Shown here: positions 11,468-22,975 of the stretch, piece after piece | How positions within the stretch are numbered: the first letter of the stretch is position 1 | How the letters are laid out: every line of letters starts with the position of its first letter | Assembly (NCBI GenBank): GCA_905250115.1 | Contig: CAJNOI010000017.1 | Span: forward strand, 819,248-883,247 | Direction of reading: 5' to 3' | DNA: 64,000 nt | DNA from: Adineta steineri | Taxonomy: Eukaryota > Rotifera > Eurotatoria > Adinetida > Adinetidae | Program-made: the position numbers and the translations under genes | The notes under the pieces: model-generated | Seen by the model: the letters and a program-made list of their open reading frames with translations, nothing else | Databases searched by the model: none | Told to the model about the DNA's origin: nothing

Positions 11468-12955
11468 ATTATATTTTTATAACGTTAGAAATTAATTAAA
11501 CTTCGATATACAAGGTTGATTTTATACCATGTTAAAAGAGGAAAAACAAAATGTCAGTAAGAATACAGTGTCGTCAGACGACAAACATGAGTCACGATTC
11601 TGATGTTTTTATCGTAATTACACATGTTCCAAAAATGACATACAATAAAATAGATGCTTTTTATAGTTCTATACAATACATTCTAACCTATAATAAACAT
11701 TTCAGAAATTTCATAGTCGATTATCATATCTAGTAACATTTTTTAAAGATCACAAAAAAAACTGTTAACATCTTTGATAAATATTTTCACCTCGATATTG
11801 AAAGCACGATTTCAAGGCTGTCACAGTTATCCTAAAATAGAGTTAAATTTATATAGTTTCGAAGTACAAGTGACACTGATTTATCTAGCTGATTCATTAT
11901 CGATCATTAGCTATACTTTAAGCTGTAAAAAATTTGTTAGAGGAAAACAGATCTTAACTTTTGCTTTTTCTTTCTTTTTTAATTATCCCGCAATGTGAAA
12001 AAAACAATATCGAATCTTGTACGGCATTTTTTTATGATAAAAAGAGCAGATAAAATTTATCTACCATGCGTTTCTGCCATTATATACTTATGTTTCACTT
12101 CATTTTCGGTCACTTCTATGACGAATATTGTAAAAAATGACGTACAAGACAGATATCTTTTATCAGCTTTTGTTCATTCGTTTGTAGTAACGGAATAACA
12201 GGTGAGCTAAGCTGCCTTTAGAAAATTCGAACTTTATTTGAGCTGTTAAAGTTTTGTCGTTGAAGAGTTTTAATCCGTATTTTGAATATTGAAGTGAAGT
12301 GCAGTGTTAGCGATAGAGAGTACCTCCCTTGAGTTGTTGGAAATGTGACGACAAATTTCTGTGGATTTGTAGATAATTTTAAATGAATTTTCTTCGATTT
12401 TATAGCCAGTTTCTACAAACTATCACTGAATGATATTTGTGACTCGATTGTTACCGATGCTTCACTATCTTCGTCATTATCAATATGGCTATCATTAGCA
12501 GCAATCATTTTTTCTGCTAAGTACAAATATTATAACTTATGATATTCTTAACTAACAATGTACAATAGATAGAAGATTGTATACAATGAATTGAAAGATT
12601 TGGATGATTCGTAGAAAATACTTCAGAAAGAAAAATATATCGGTAAAGAACAGCCTCAGCAAGTGGAGTACCAAGAATTCATCGGATATGTGTGCAATAA
12701 TGATTTATTAGAACTGAAATTGAGTTAAAAATGAAAAGCAGATAATATTTTAAAAAGCAGAAAAAAATTGGAAAAGCAGAAACGACAGAAAAAAAGCAGA
12801 AAAAGTGCCGATCTTGTTCGCAAAGTTTTGTTAAAATTCTTAATGTAGAGTAAAGATAAATGTTAGTCTGTATCGTGTAATGTTTAATAAGAGTAATATA
12901 CTTAGTAGAGTAGTAAAGTGTTAATGAATAAATAAAGGTTAGTCATCGATAAGCC
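11468..12955. other. Intergenic, no recognisable gene
   Basis: Short open frames at 11551-11733, 11774-11998 and 11995-12198 have no recognisable domain or splice context. Around 12725-12805 a purine-rich run repeats AGCAGA/AAAAGCAG several times. Confidence 0.45.
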
Positions 12956-13707
12956 TTAGCAATGTAAGAGAACACTGACGGTGTTCGAACCATAGTTTGC
13001 AACAACAATATCAGGTTTGTTATCGCTATTCACATCGACGACTGCCACTGAATATGGCTGAGTACCAACTGTGTAAGTAGTTTGATTATTAAAGATGCCG
13101 TTGCCTGCGTTGAGAAGAACACTGACGGTGGTCGAACCATAGTTTGCAACAACAATATCAGGTTTATTGTCGCTATTCACATCGACGACTGCTACTNNNN
13201 NNNNNNCTGAATATGGCTGAGTACCAACTGTGTAAGTAGTTTGATTATTAAAGGTGCCATTGCCTGCATTGAGAAGAACACCGACGGTGGTCGAACCAAA
13301 GTTTGCAACGACAATATCGGGTTTACTGTCGCTATTCACATCGACAACTGCTACTGATCTTGGGCTGGTGCTAACTGCGTAAGTAGTTTGTACCTTAAAG
13401 GTGCCGTTGCCTGCATTGAGAAGAACACCGACGGTGGTCGAATCATAGTTTGCAACGACAATATCGGGTTTACTGTCACTATTCACATCGGCGACTGCTA
13501 CTGAAATTGGGTTACTACCAACTGTGTAAATAGTTTGAGCATTAAATATGCCGTTGCCTGCGTTGAGAAGAACACTCACGGTGCCCACAGAAATACCGTT
13601 TGCAACAACAATATCGGGTTTACTGTCGCTATTCACATCAACGACTGCTACTGACCGTGGGGTATTACCAACTGCGTAAGTAGTTTGATTAAGAAACGTA
13701 CTGCACC
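12956..13707 (-). CDS. FG-GAP/VCBS propeller exon (C-terminal part)
   Basis: A phase-1 acceptor at 13708 opens an exon of 250 residues made of five repeats of about 48 residues. Each has SVAVVDVNSDSKPDIVVAN and SVLLNAGNGTF. The acidic D.N.D...D loop is the calcium-binding motif of FG-GAP blades, which fold as a beta-propeller in secreted or surface proteins. The protein ends SVLLHC, identical to the plus-strand gene ending at 47734. A run of ten Ns (13197-13206) sits inside nearly identical repeats, so the true blade number is uncertain. The upstream exon is probably the Ser/Thr linker ending at 15161, because its donor is GTCAGT in phase 1, or the PAN exon ending at 16792. Because the upstream side is damaged, this may be a partial gene. 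Confidence 0.75.
13197..13206. other. Assembly gap (10 N)
   Basis: Ten undetermined bases lie between two nearly identical FG-GAP repeats. The length is probably a placeholder. Confidence 0.95.
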
Positions 13708-15160
13708 CTATTAAATACAAAAGGTTTGTTCTCACATCTGTACTAGTATATAGACAGTATTCACTCGTCGTATTTTATTCAATCTTTGAGAGTTTAACTT
13801 AATTAAACACAACTTATTCGAAAAGATCAGGTCACTGAATTTTGGGCAATTAAAGATATTCTAAGATACAACTAAAGTCAGTTTTCAGCGATTCTGTCCA
13901 TCTCAATGTGAAACCCTCTCGTCAATCTGAAACATCAACGAAGTCATCTCACTCTACTTAAAACTTGTACTCCCTTTAATAAAGTTTCATGATATCCTCG
14001 ACTAGGAGGACGCAGAATACTTTCCAAGTAGAATTCAAAATGCCATACATTTGTCCACAATTTCATTTCAACTTGTATATCATTCGTTTTTTTTAAATAC
14101 ATTATGATATGGAATTCTATGAGCAATATGATAATTCTGTGTCACACAAACCAACCATATGTCTACAAAAGTCTAAATTCTACTTTTCAAGTATTTTACA
14201 ATTACCTCTGCATTCACACTCTATTCTCGTTCTCGTCGAGAACAGCTTAGCATAAATAAGTTATCTATTTGCATTATTGCTGGTCCGTTTTTCAATGTTT
14301 GGCATAGGTATACACAGAGTTAATAGAGGAATTATATCAGAGTCTACTAGTGTTATACCATTAAACTAAACTAAGCATTATACGTTTTATTTATTGTAAG
14401 TTGTGTTCTCCAATACTTAATCTTCAAATGAATGTACTTTTCAGATTCAATTACCGTTCTCTCGTGACTTTACAAATGCAAAAAACGTCTGCGACAGTAT
14501 TGACTCTACTTTGTTTTGGAATTCACAAAATTTCCAAGAAACAGCAATCGTATTCAAAAGTACATCAGTTAGTAGAGTAAATATGGAAGAACACAAATCA
14601 CAATCAATAAAACTTCTAGTATTTAGCCTGGTTTATTAGCACAACATCTAATAGACTACGATACAATTTCGATTTTGACTCGGTGCAGCCCCACACTAAT
14701 TGATCGAAAACCAACCGGAAAGAAAAAATGAAGGACGCAGATGGACGCGACTAAATACGGGGCCGGCCAAGAGTGCCTAAAGGAAAGGCAACGACAACGA
14801 GGCTTAGTTCTTGCTGATAAAATCCTCGTTATGCTACTATACTCTATTGCTATTTTACTATTGACGGTTTTTTCTAAAAAAACAGTAATCGTCAGTGATA
14901 TGTTCGAGTCAATGTCAGTTTGTTTTAATGTCGGCTCTTGCAGTGGACGTCTCTAGCATTAGCATGATGGCTACAAATTATCAAGTCAAAAAATAACACT
15001 CTTACAAGAGACAACTGAGCTAATCTCTACATGATTATTATTTGTTCATCGAAGTGATAAACATTTGAACAGTAAAATCTCAAACAGGTTTGGTTAGTGG
15101 AACTAAGTATCGGTTTGACAGCTACAAAAGGTACAACACATTATCTAGCACATTACTGAC
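13708..15160 (-). other. Probable intron between linker and FG-GAP exons
   Basis: About 1.45 kb lie between the linker donor (GTCAGT at 15160) and the FG-GAP acceptor (TTTAATAG at 13708). The corresponding intron of the plus-strand gene is 1.14 kb. Open frames at 13944-14126 and 14741-14956 show no domain. Confidence 0.5.
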
Positions 15161-15475
15161 CGACTGTAGTTGCTGCTGGTGTTGTTGATGTTGTTGTCGA
15201 TGTTGTTGATGTTGTGGATGATGTGGATGATGAAGTGGTTGATTTTGTTGTTGACGATGTTGATGATGAAGTGGTTGATGAAGTGGTTGATGTTGTTGTC
15301 GATGTTGATGACGATGTTGATGTTGATGTGAATGATGATGTTGATGATGAAGTGGTTGATGATGTGGTTGATGTTGTTGACGATGAAGTGGTTGATGTTG
15401 ATGTGAATGATGATGTCGATGATGAAGTGGTTGATGTTGTTGTTGATGTTGTAGTCAGTTCTGTTTTAGACAAAT
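15161..15475 (-). CDS. Ser/Thr-rich linker exon, 5' truncated
   Basis: About 100 residues are almost only Ser and Thr (TTSTTSSSTSSFTSTSTT and similar), ending PAATTVG before a GTCAGT donor in phase 1. The plus-strand gene at 44291 has the same kind of linker ending TTPVG before an identical donor. Such linkers are likely O-glycosylated stalks. On its 5' side the frame meets a TAA, and 5 bases further is telomere-like sequence (CCCACACCCACA on the minus strand), so the pentapeptide or other N-terminal part is gone. The antisense Asp/Val-rich open frame at 15214-15483 is a shadow. Confidence 0.5.
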
Positions 15476-15486
15476 GGCATTAAAGA

Positions 15487-15585
15487 TGTGGGTGTGGGCC
15501 TGATTGCGACTCGTCTTCAACCTTCATACTCACATCCTCAATATGAGTGTGAATACTGAGGAAGATCCGCGCCCACACTCACATC
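15487..15585. repeat. Telomere-like G-rich/C-rich pair at the broken linker
   Basis: GATGTGGGTGTGGGCC at 15486-15501 is followed by ACTCACATCC (about 15528) and GCCCACACTCACATC at about 15570-15585. The G-rich side abuts the 5' end of the minus-strand linker fragment. Confidence 0.6.
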
Positions 15586-16308
15586 TACGATTCCATAGGA
15601 CTGTTCTGTGGATTCAATATATCCCTCATGAGGTAACACTAAGAAGTCCTCACTATAGCATGTCTGGCATTATTAAACAGAACACTATGCTATGCCATAT
15701 TAGAGAATGTGACACAGGATAAGACTAGTTAAGTGTTTTGTCTATATATGTTCGTTCTCTTTCTTCTCTATAGATATATATATATATGCTGCATTCTTTC
15801 TGACAAGTATTCATTTCCTAGAGTTTCTCTTTGTTTCTTCTTATCATGTATATTAGGTATTTTTCATTCTATCTTATTCGTAGTGTGCTATATAAGGATG
15901 TGTGAAAGTAGTCGTGAGTATTTGTGTTCAAGTTACATGATCAATTCAAATCAACCATATATACATCAACGAATATTAAACGCAACTACCTACAATACTC
16001 CCTAAGATATTTTTTTACAATTCCTATTATCCAGTCAGAAGAGTCAATAAAGGACGCCCACTGGATGCCAGCAATGAACTACAAATTAATTCGAAAGAAC
16101 TGGGTCATAAAGTAGTTCAAGTTCTGGCACACTTCAGCACAGACTAGTCAGGATACGAGGGACAATAGGGATACTAGAAACAGTAAGGAAACCATAGATT
16201 GCTATGGACTACCAAGGTGTTGAAGTGAGCTCATGGGTGAACCTGTTGGACCCATCAAGGGCGCATCAACTCGATGTGGCTGAGACCGGAGCTATACTTC
16301 GTGGTATT
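15586..16308. other. Unassigned sequence, somewhat GC-richer
   Basis: No gene is supported. An open frame at 15733-16005 is hydrophobic but has no domain. From about 16050 to 16308 the base composition is richer in G and C than its surroundings, including AAAGGACGCCCACTGGATGC, which suggests a fragment of a mobile element. I could not identify it. Confidence 0.35.
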
Positions 16309-16378
16309 TCCTACTAGAACCTAGTACCACGTACTAGACCCTAGTACCACGTAGTAGACCCTAGTACTACCTACTAGA
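16309..16378. repeat. 20-bp tandem repeat, about 3.4 copies
   Basis: The unit TACTAGACCCTAGTACCACG is repeated with few changes. Each unit contains the near-palindrome CTAGTACCACGTACTAG. Confidence 0.8.
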
Positions 16379-16791
16379 TTATGAAAATCTTTTCTAAGAA
16401 CTTATACTAATTACATAAATATATATGTACAAATGCATCGATATATATATAGTATATTTAAACATAACATACGCATATCATATATATAATATATAAAAGC
16501 TTTGAATTACTTTGTAATTCATTTCCAGCATAAACTTATATTGGCGTTTAGCTATTTGATCGATTTCTAAGAGATAAGACTAAATCAGGCAATAAAGAAT
16601 TGACCTATTGATTTATCTAATTATAATACTGTTTGTACTATTCTAAAAGTAACTCTATGAATATACTGCTCGTGATACGTAATATACAGCTAGAACGAGA
16701 TTTTGTGAATCGTTTGTTCGATCAATGTAAAAAAGAAAAAGAGTTTTTTCTTTTCGACATATTTCTCCGAAATAATCGTAACTGTACTTAC

Positions 16792-17134
16792 CGGCTGGAA
16801 TTCGTGTTCCATCCATAACAATCATAGTAATAGTGTCCATGTTGCTCATCAGATAGCCATTTTGGTTTGATGTATCAGCAAATAATTCACAGTTAGACGA
16901 TGATTTATGAAAACTAAATGCTTTACAATGAACTTGAGCTAAACAAGCCATTTCACAGTTGTCAATGCTCGACACACTGAAAGTGGCAAATGGTAAGCAA
17001 GTTGTGTTAGAACATTGGAATTGCCAACCATCCATTTCAGATAAATGAAATGATCTTATATCTTGTGTGTCTGATTGTGTAAAAAAAAGAAACAGCAGAA
17101 ATAAAAGATTCCTTCTCCACACCATGACCAACAA
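16792..17134 (-). CDS. PAN/apple domain exon with signal peptide
   Basis: The exon starts at ATG 17134 and encodes 114 residues to a GTAAGT donor in phase 1 (after IPAG). A signal peptide (NLLFLLFLFFTQSDTQ) is followed by an apple-like domain with six cysteines: WQFQCSNTTC, NCEMACLAQVHC, KAFSFHKSSSNCELF. PAN domains bind proteins or carbohydrates outside the cell. No following PAN-protein exon was found. The next compatible acceptor on this strand is the phase-1 FG-GAP exon at 13707, so the two may form one secreted PAN/FG-GAP protein across 3 kb. The telomere-like patch and odd DNA at 15486-16378 lie in between, so the gene could also be broken. Confidence 0.6.
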
Positions 17135-17206
17135 GAATGTTAGTTAAGAAATAAATTTAACTGTAAATGAAATGCATTGTGAAGACATAGCATTAAATAC
17201 CTTTTC

Positions 17207-18406
17207 AGTTTCTCTTTCTTTTTTCTCTTTTTTTTCCAACATCATAGATATTTTTTTATTTTAGCAGAATGGTAGAAAAAAAAGTTTGCACTTTTTTCTG
17301 TCAGGATTGTGTAGTAGAGGTTAACTTTCAACAAGTCATGCATCTAGTATGATGATTTTCTTTTCCGTAGTCTATGTGCAGACGGAAAACAAAACTACAC
17401 ATATCTTAAAATCTTCTTTTATACAGAAACAATGATTACTTTATTTGTTTATAATATGAGACCACTTTAGATTAAATTTAATTCTGTTTGTCAACATAAA
17501 AAAAGCTTTATGAAATAAATCAATTAAGTGAAACTGCTTTTCACCATTCTAAAGTAGCTTTAATAATTGTTCATCTTCATAAATAATCAGACATTTTTCT
17601 TCAAATGAAATATGTCTCGTTCAATAGAATGGTGTCTTATCTTTCTTTTTTTTCAGTTTTATGTTGTTATAATATAAAATGTGTACACAACACAAAATTT
17701 ATTTTAACGTAATTTAATTCTTTTCTTAAAAAAAAGTGCATTCTGCGCAATGACGTTTGCCTGTTATAATCAGAATAATGGAAATTATATCGTTAAACAA
17801 AACTGTTTGTTACAAAAACAGGATGGCAACGAATATCTAGGGATGTGCAGTGTCAGTGAAAATACTGAAAAACTGACACTTAAAATATCAGTTCGGTGTC
17901 CACCGTGGCACTGACAATATCAGTGTCAGTGTTCACCGACCACCGAATATAAGTGGTCGGTGCTCACTGTGCCACTGAAAATATCGGTGTCAGTGTACAC
18001 TGAACGCCGAAGGTATCAGTCTCTAAAATATTTTTGTGTTAAACCTTATTATTTACAACAATATATCAGTGTGTTCACCGAAAAACTGGCACGGTGAGCA
18101 CCGAACACCGAATATAAGTGTCGGTGAAAATCGTTGTCAGTGAAATTCAGTGCTCAGTAAACCGACACTGCACATCCCTACAAATATCCACTGATATTAG
18201 AAAAAAAAACACCGTTACTATGCCGTTAGGTAAATTACAAATAACGTTTATGACATCTTTACTTTCTTTGTACATTTTGTTTAACAAAATTAATGCGGAT
18301 ATCCTTTCAAATTTTGAATATATTGTTCATGAGTCTATTAATCCGTTAGATCTAAACTAGTGAGATAATTCTTGAAACCTTCCTCCATATTACAACTATA
18401 TCTCTT
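17207..18406. repeat. Tandem 0.78-kb unit, copy 1 (with MITE)
   Basis: Landmarks shared with the next two copies include CATAGATATTTTTTTATTT, AAGTTTGCACTTTTTTCTGT, TATAATATAAAATGTGTACA, CGTTACTATGCCGTTAGG and TTGTTCATGAGTCTAT. This copy is longer because it contains the 343-bp MITE. No protein is recognised. The open frame at 18118-18360 spans the MITE end and is not supported. Confidence 0.85.
17838..18180. mobile_element. hAT-like MITE with 8-bp target duplication
   Basis: Ends are TAGGGATGTGCAGTGTC and its reverse complement GACACTGCACATCCCTA. The flanks are CGAATATC (17830-17837) and CAAATATC (18181-18188), an 8-bp target-site duplication with one difference. The interior is built of CAGTGTCAGTG/CACCGAACACCGAATAT-type subrepeats and has no coding capacity. 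Eight-base duplications and short inverted ends fit non-autonomous hAT elements. Copies 2 and 3 of the host repeat show the uninterrupted site (TAAATATCTG), which confirms the insertion. Confidence 0.85.
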
Positions 18407-19183
18407 TCTTTTCGCACATCACAGATATTTTTTTATTTCATCGATATGATAGAAAGAAAAGTTTGCACTTTTTTCTGTCAGGATTGTGTAGTAGAGGTTA
18501 ACTTTCAACAAGTCATGCAGCTACAAAGATGATTTCTTTTGCATAGTTTATGTGCAGGCGAAAATCAGCAATACGTATATCTTAAAATCTTGTTTTATGC
18601 AGAGGCAATGACCACTTTATATTAGATTTAATTCCATATGTCAACATAAGAAACGCTCTATGAGATAAATCAATTAAGTGAAACTACTTTTCAGCATTCT
18701 AAAGTAACTTCAATAATTGTTGATCTTCAAATGAAATATATCCCGTCCACCACAATGATGTCTGTTATTTTTCTTTCTCAGTTCTACGTTGCTATAATAT
18801 AAAATGTATACAGAATACAAAAGTTATTTCAAGATAATTTAATTTTCTTCACAAAGAAACGTTAGAAAGAAACCTTTGTGCAACGTTGTTCGTCTGTTAT
18901 AATCAAAATAATTTAAACTGCATCGTCAAAGAAAACTGTGTATTACAAAAAAAAAAATGGTAGTAAATATCTGCTGATGTTGGAAGAAAAACATCGTTAC
19001 TATGCCGTTAGGAAAATTAACAATAACGTTTATGACGTCTTTACTTTTTTCTATACATTTTATTTAACAAAGTAAATGCAAATACTCTTTAGAGTTTTGA
19101 ATATATTGTTCATGAGTCTATGAATCCGTAAGATCTGAGCTAGTGAGAAAATTCTTGAACCATTTCTCCGTATTACGACTATG
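18407..19183. repeat. Tandem 0.78-kb unit, copy 2
   Basis: This copy shares the same landmarks in the same order as copy 1. It has the empty MITE site GGTAGTAAATATCTGCTGAT near 18965. Confidence 0.85.
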
Positions 19184-19970
19184 TCTCTTTCCTTTGATAC
19201 ATCATAGATATTTTTTTATTTCATCAGTATGATAAAAGAACTAATCATGATTGAATTGTTTTGTAAGATTGTGTAGCAAACTTCATCTTAAAAAAACTAC
19301 TTTTAGAAATAGAATATTTTTTCGTAGTTAATGTGCAGGTGGAACACAAAAGTGTATATATCTTAAAATCTTGTTTTATGTAGAAAATAATCAGTTTACT
19401 TGTTTATAATATGTCAATACTTTAAGTTTAATTTAATTCCATATGATAACATAAAAAACGCTTTACGAAATAAATTAATTTATCTTCAAATGAAATATAT
19501 CCCGTCAAAAAGCATGGTGCCTGTTCTTTCTTTTTTTCTGTTCTACGTTGCTATAATATAAAATGTGTACACAACACAAAAGTTGTTTCAAGATAATTTG
19601 ATTTTCTTCACAAAGAAACGTTAGAAAAAAAATCTTTGTGCAACGTTGTTCGTCTATTATAATCAGAATAATGGAAATTACATCGTCAAAGAATACTGTG
19701 TATTACAAAAAAAAAGATGGTAATAAATATCTGTTGATGTTGGAAGAAAAACAGCGTTACTATGTCGTTAGGGAAAATTAACAATAACGTTTATAACGTC
19801 TATACTTCCTTTATACATTTTGTTTAGCAAAATTAATCCAAATACTCTTAAAGTTTTTAATATATATTCTATATCATTGCAATATGTTTTCTTTTGTTCA
19901 CTAATCTTTTGAATCCATAAGATCTAAGCTTGTGAGATAATTATTGAACTATTCCTCCATATGACAATTA
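19184..19970. repeat. Tandem 0.78-kb unit, copy 3
   Basis: This copy shares the landmarks but is more diverged near its start, where the AAGTTTGCAC block is replaced around 19240-19300. The empty MITE site GGTAATAAATATCTGTTGAT lies near 19722. Confidence 0.8.
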
Positions 19971-22200
19971 TAAGAAATAACAAACCCAGAATACATAAAC
20001 TCTACATTCGAAATTCACAGAATAGAAGGCATCCATAATACTCCCGAAATTTTAACCACCTAGGAAACTCACAATTTATGAAGACGAAGAATTGTAAAAA
20101 CTTTACAAGCACAAAAAACACCGTTTTTTTCACTTTTGCAAGTCAACAAAAATAATTTTGAATAAATAGATATACATAAAGTTATTATTCAATAAAGAAT
20201 ACAATAATTCTTTTAAAATGTATTTTGTATTAAACAGAAGAGAAAAAAGAAAAAATATATATGCCATAGATAATGAATATTGTAACGGGAAGGCCTTTCG
20301 AATTTTTTTGTCTTTATCAAGCTAGTTTAAAAATGGTCGTATATTTTTATAATAAGTACAAGTAACGCTCATCCGATTGGATTCGCTGATCCTTTTCTGA
20401 AAGAAAATTTCCAATGATTATCATTAAAAATTATCTTGATTTTGAGTACATGTCAATAAAGAGAACCTAGACAGGTTCTACTCATCATAAAATCTTGATC
20501 GAACATGGTTCATTTTTAATTTGAGGAATAAACGATCAGTTACAGTCGTATATCTCATTTGTTAAAAACTGATCTTATTCAAAGAGATTAAAGAGTTGTG
20601 ATTCTGCATATTCGAGAATTCTTACACTTTAAAAATAATCTGAGCAAAATAACCTTAATATTCCCGAATCATCAGGAAAATTGATGTTATGAAAAAAATT
20701 GATCCTCTTTCCAAAATGTGTTCAGCAAGTTTAATAACACAATCAAACTGGGATATGTTTGGGATCACCTCGAAACATCATTATTTGACAGAAAGATATT
20801 CATTTAAACTGATATCATCCCAGACAGCTCCTAAATTTTTCAGAGTCGTACAACTGCATATGTGTCCTCGCTCACGCCACAACAAGCAAATAATGCCATG
20901 GTTGCATTCACAAGTTCTTTATTGAATAGGTCTTGTTACGTCAAATATGTAGTAAGGATTTATTATTAGCTTAAGAACCGAATCACTCAGCAATTTTTCA
21001 TAAAACATCAAATCTCACTTATTACACTTAGGATAAACCTTTCAAATCAAAATCTAGTCGTTCGTTGGCCTCCCTTCGGTCAGCCACTCACGACTACCCG
21101 TTACCATATATAGTATAATTTTCTATCTATCATCCGTTACATAAGGATCTTTCACGTGCACCAAAAACTGTTTCACTCATAACATATCGATTCGTAATCG
21201 AAAACTTCCAGCTTTTTGATAACATTGCATACTGTTCAACATAGTTTTGAATTTCTTTTTTATTTTGACACAACAATATACTGCTACATTCGTTCTCCAA
21301 TCAGCATTCCCTAAGTGCTTTCAAGAAATCAATTAAACCAACTGAGACCCATTTCAAAATTGCTTTAATACAATCTTCTAAATTAACGTCTAGTTGTTCG
21401 TCGGCCTCCCTCCTGTCGGCCACTCACAGCTAACCGTTTCTGTGTTTAATCCTACTGTTTTCTCCACTATTAGTTCAGCTTTGAAGTGAAGAAGTGCATT
21501 TCGTGTGAATTTCTCTTAGAAAAATACTGGGTATTTGGTACTATGATTCTCAAGATGCAACTAAGCAAAGGAGAACTATGTTGTAAACTGTTACGAATAG
21601 ACTACATTACATTATGCTATAGAAAAGATCTTCTTTTATTTTGAATGTTATTCTACAGTTGGTATCTATGCCGACCTAACAACAGAATTTCTAACAGCTG
21701 TTTCCTTTTTTTAACTATTTATTTAAATTTTACCGAAAAATCCGATTATAATTATCAACTAGTGGCCGGCAGGATAGGGTTTCTTTATCTCGATTTCGTT
21801 CTCATGTATTAAAAGTGGTACCCGTCCTGGTCCCGTTTGAGCCCGATTTTTCTGAATCTTTCAGAAATAGTTTTTAAACACATGTTTAACAAGTGAATAC
21901 CCACACCCACCGAGTCCAACAAAAAAATTTCCTAAAAAACCTATTCTTTGTGTAAAAAAATGAGAGACAAAAAAATTCTTAAAAATCTAACCTCGAATTC
22001 CGATTCCTCGGCCCAAAAAACCTGGAGTGAAGCTATTTGGACTTAAAACCAACCAAAAGTGTGGCTTAAAAACTTTACCGCAATCTGATTGGTTTGGACA
22101 GACAGAATGTCAGACAAACCTTAAGCAATTTCAGACCCATGATTTAAACGTGATATAACTCCTTCTTTCAGAAAAGGGAAAAAGAGAAATATTGAAATTT
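19971..22200. other. Intergenic, few recognisable elements
   Basis: No gene is supported; the open frame 20689-20925 has no domain. A GC-richer block of about 50 bp occurs twice (21054-21106 and 21388-21440). An isolated C-rich telomere-like patch (ACCCACACCCACCG) lies at about 21899-21912. Confidence 0.45.
21054..21440. repeat. Pair of 50-bp direct repeats, about 330 bp apart
   Basis: CTAGTCGTTCGTTGGCCTCC (21055) and CTAGTTGTTCGTCGGCCTCC (21389) begin blocks that continue as CCTTCGGTCAGCCACTCACG and CCTCCTGTCGGCCACTCACA. They may be remnants of element ends. The nature is unknown. Confidence 0.5.
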
Positions 22201-22219
22201 AATGATGTATATCATTAAT

Positions 22220-22546
22220 ATAAAGAAAAGATATGTTCACATTGGAAACGTCGTGATATGATGCATATAGACTATATACTTAACAGCATGTTAAAAGCTA
22301 TCGAGAAGACAAAAATAAAATTATATTCTTTTTTTTTAAGATTCTTCATCCGTCACATTCTGAACATGATCTATGTATATGGTCAAACTTATACTCATTT
22401 GATGCACGTTATGTTTCTGCTGGCTGACTCAAAAATCATCATTCAGCAAGTTATTGTGAAAAATGTGATAAAGATAATAATATTGATGAACAACAAGACA
22501 TTTCATCATCTTCATCTTCTGAAGATGATGATACATGTATGATATA
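22220..22546 (+). pseudogene. Unidentified degenerate gene end
   Basis: After a plausible acceptor (TTTTTTAAG at about 22341) one frame reads HSEHDLCIWSNLYSFDARYV, one stop, then KNHHSASYCEKCDKDNN and an acidic Ser-rich end SSSSSSEDDDTCMI with a stop at about 22546. An upstream piece reads ICSHWKRRDMMHIDYI. The biased composition and Cys pairs look like real protein, but the frame is interrupted by TGA at about 22425. I do not recognise the family. Confidence 0.35.
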
Positions 22547-22975
22547 AATTTTGATGAAAAATGTTTTTTGTATTTTCCTCATTGTAGCATTTTTTATTCA
22601 ATAATTAATGTCCCCATGTCCCCATTATTTAAAAAAATACAATGTATTTAAAAATAAAACTAATCAATTCATTTTTAGCAAATAGTCGATGTCCCTATGT
22701 CACAATTATCAAAAACAAATTCCATATATTTAAAAAAAAGAAAAACAAACAAATCAATTCTAGGTAAATGAATATATTCTATTATCATAAAAATTCTTCT
22801 TAAAATCTACATGTAATTTATTATTAGCAGAAATATGACAATTTTATAAAATTAAAACTAATCTTTTAGTTCTATTTATAAACAACTTATAACTACAAAA
22901 TACAGAAAAATACTTATTTAGAAAAAAAACTATTTTATTAATTTTAAACCTATTCCAAACTCATCTGCAATATAT

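Noticed and set aside
15214..15483. Plus-strand Asp/Val-rich open frame (VDDVDDEVVD type)
   Set aside because: It is the antisense shadow of the minus-strand Ser/Thr linker. The linker has a proper donor and family matches; this frame has none.
18118..18360. Open frame across the end of the MITE
   Set aside because: It begins inside the transposable element, and the corresponding frame is not kept in copies 2 and 3 of the repeat.
17207..19970. CRISPR-like or LTR structure
   Set aside because: The repeats are about 780 bp and directly adjacent, with no spacers, no primer-binding site and no polymerase gene.
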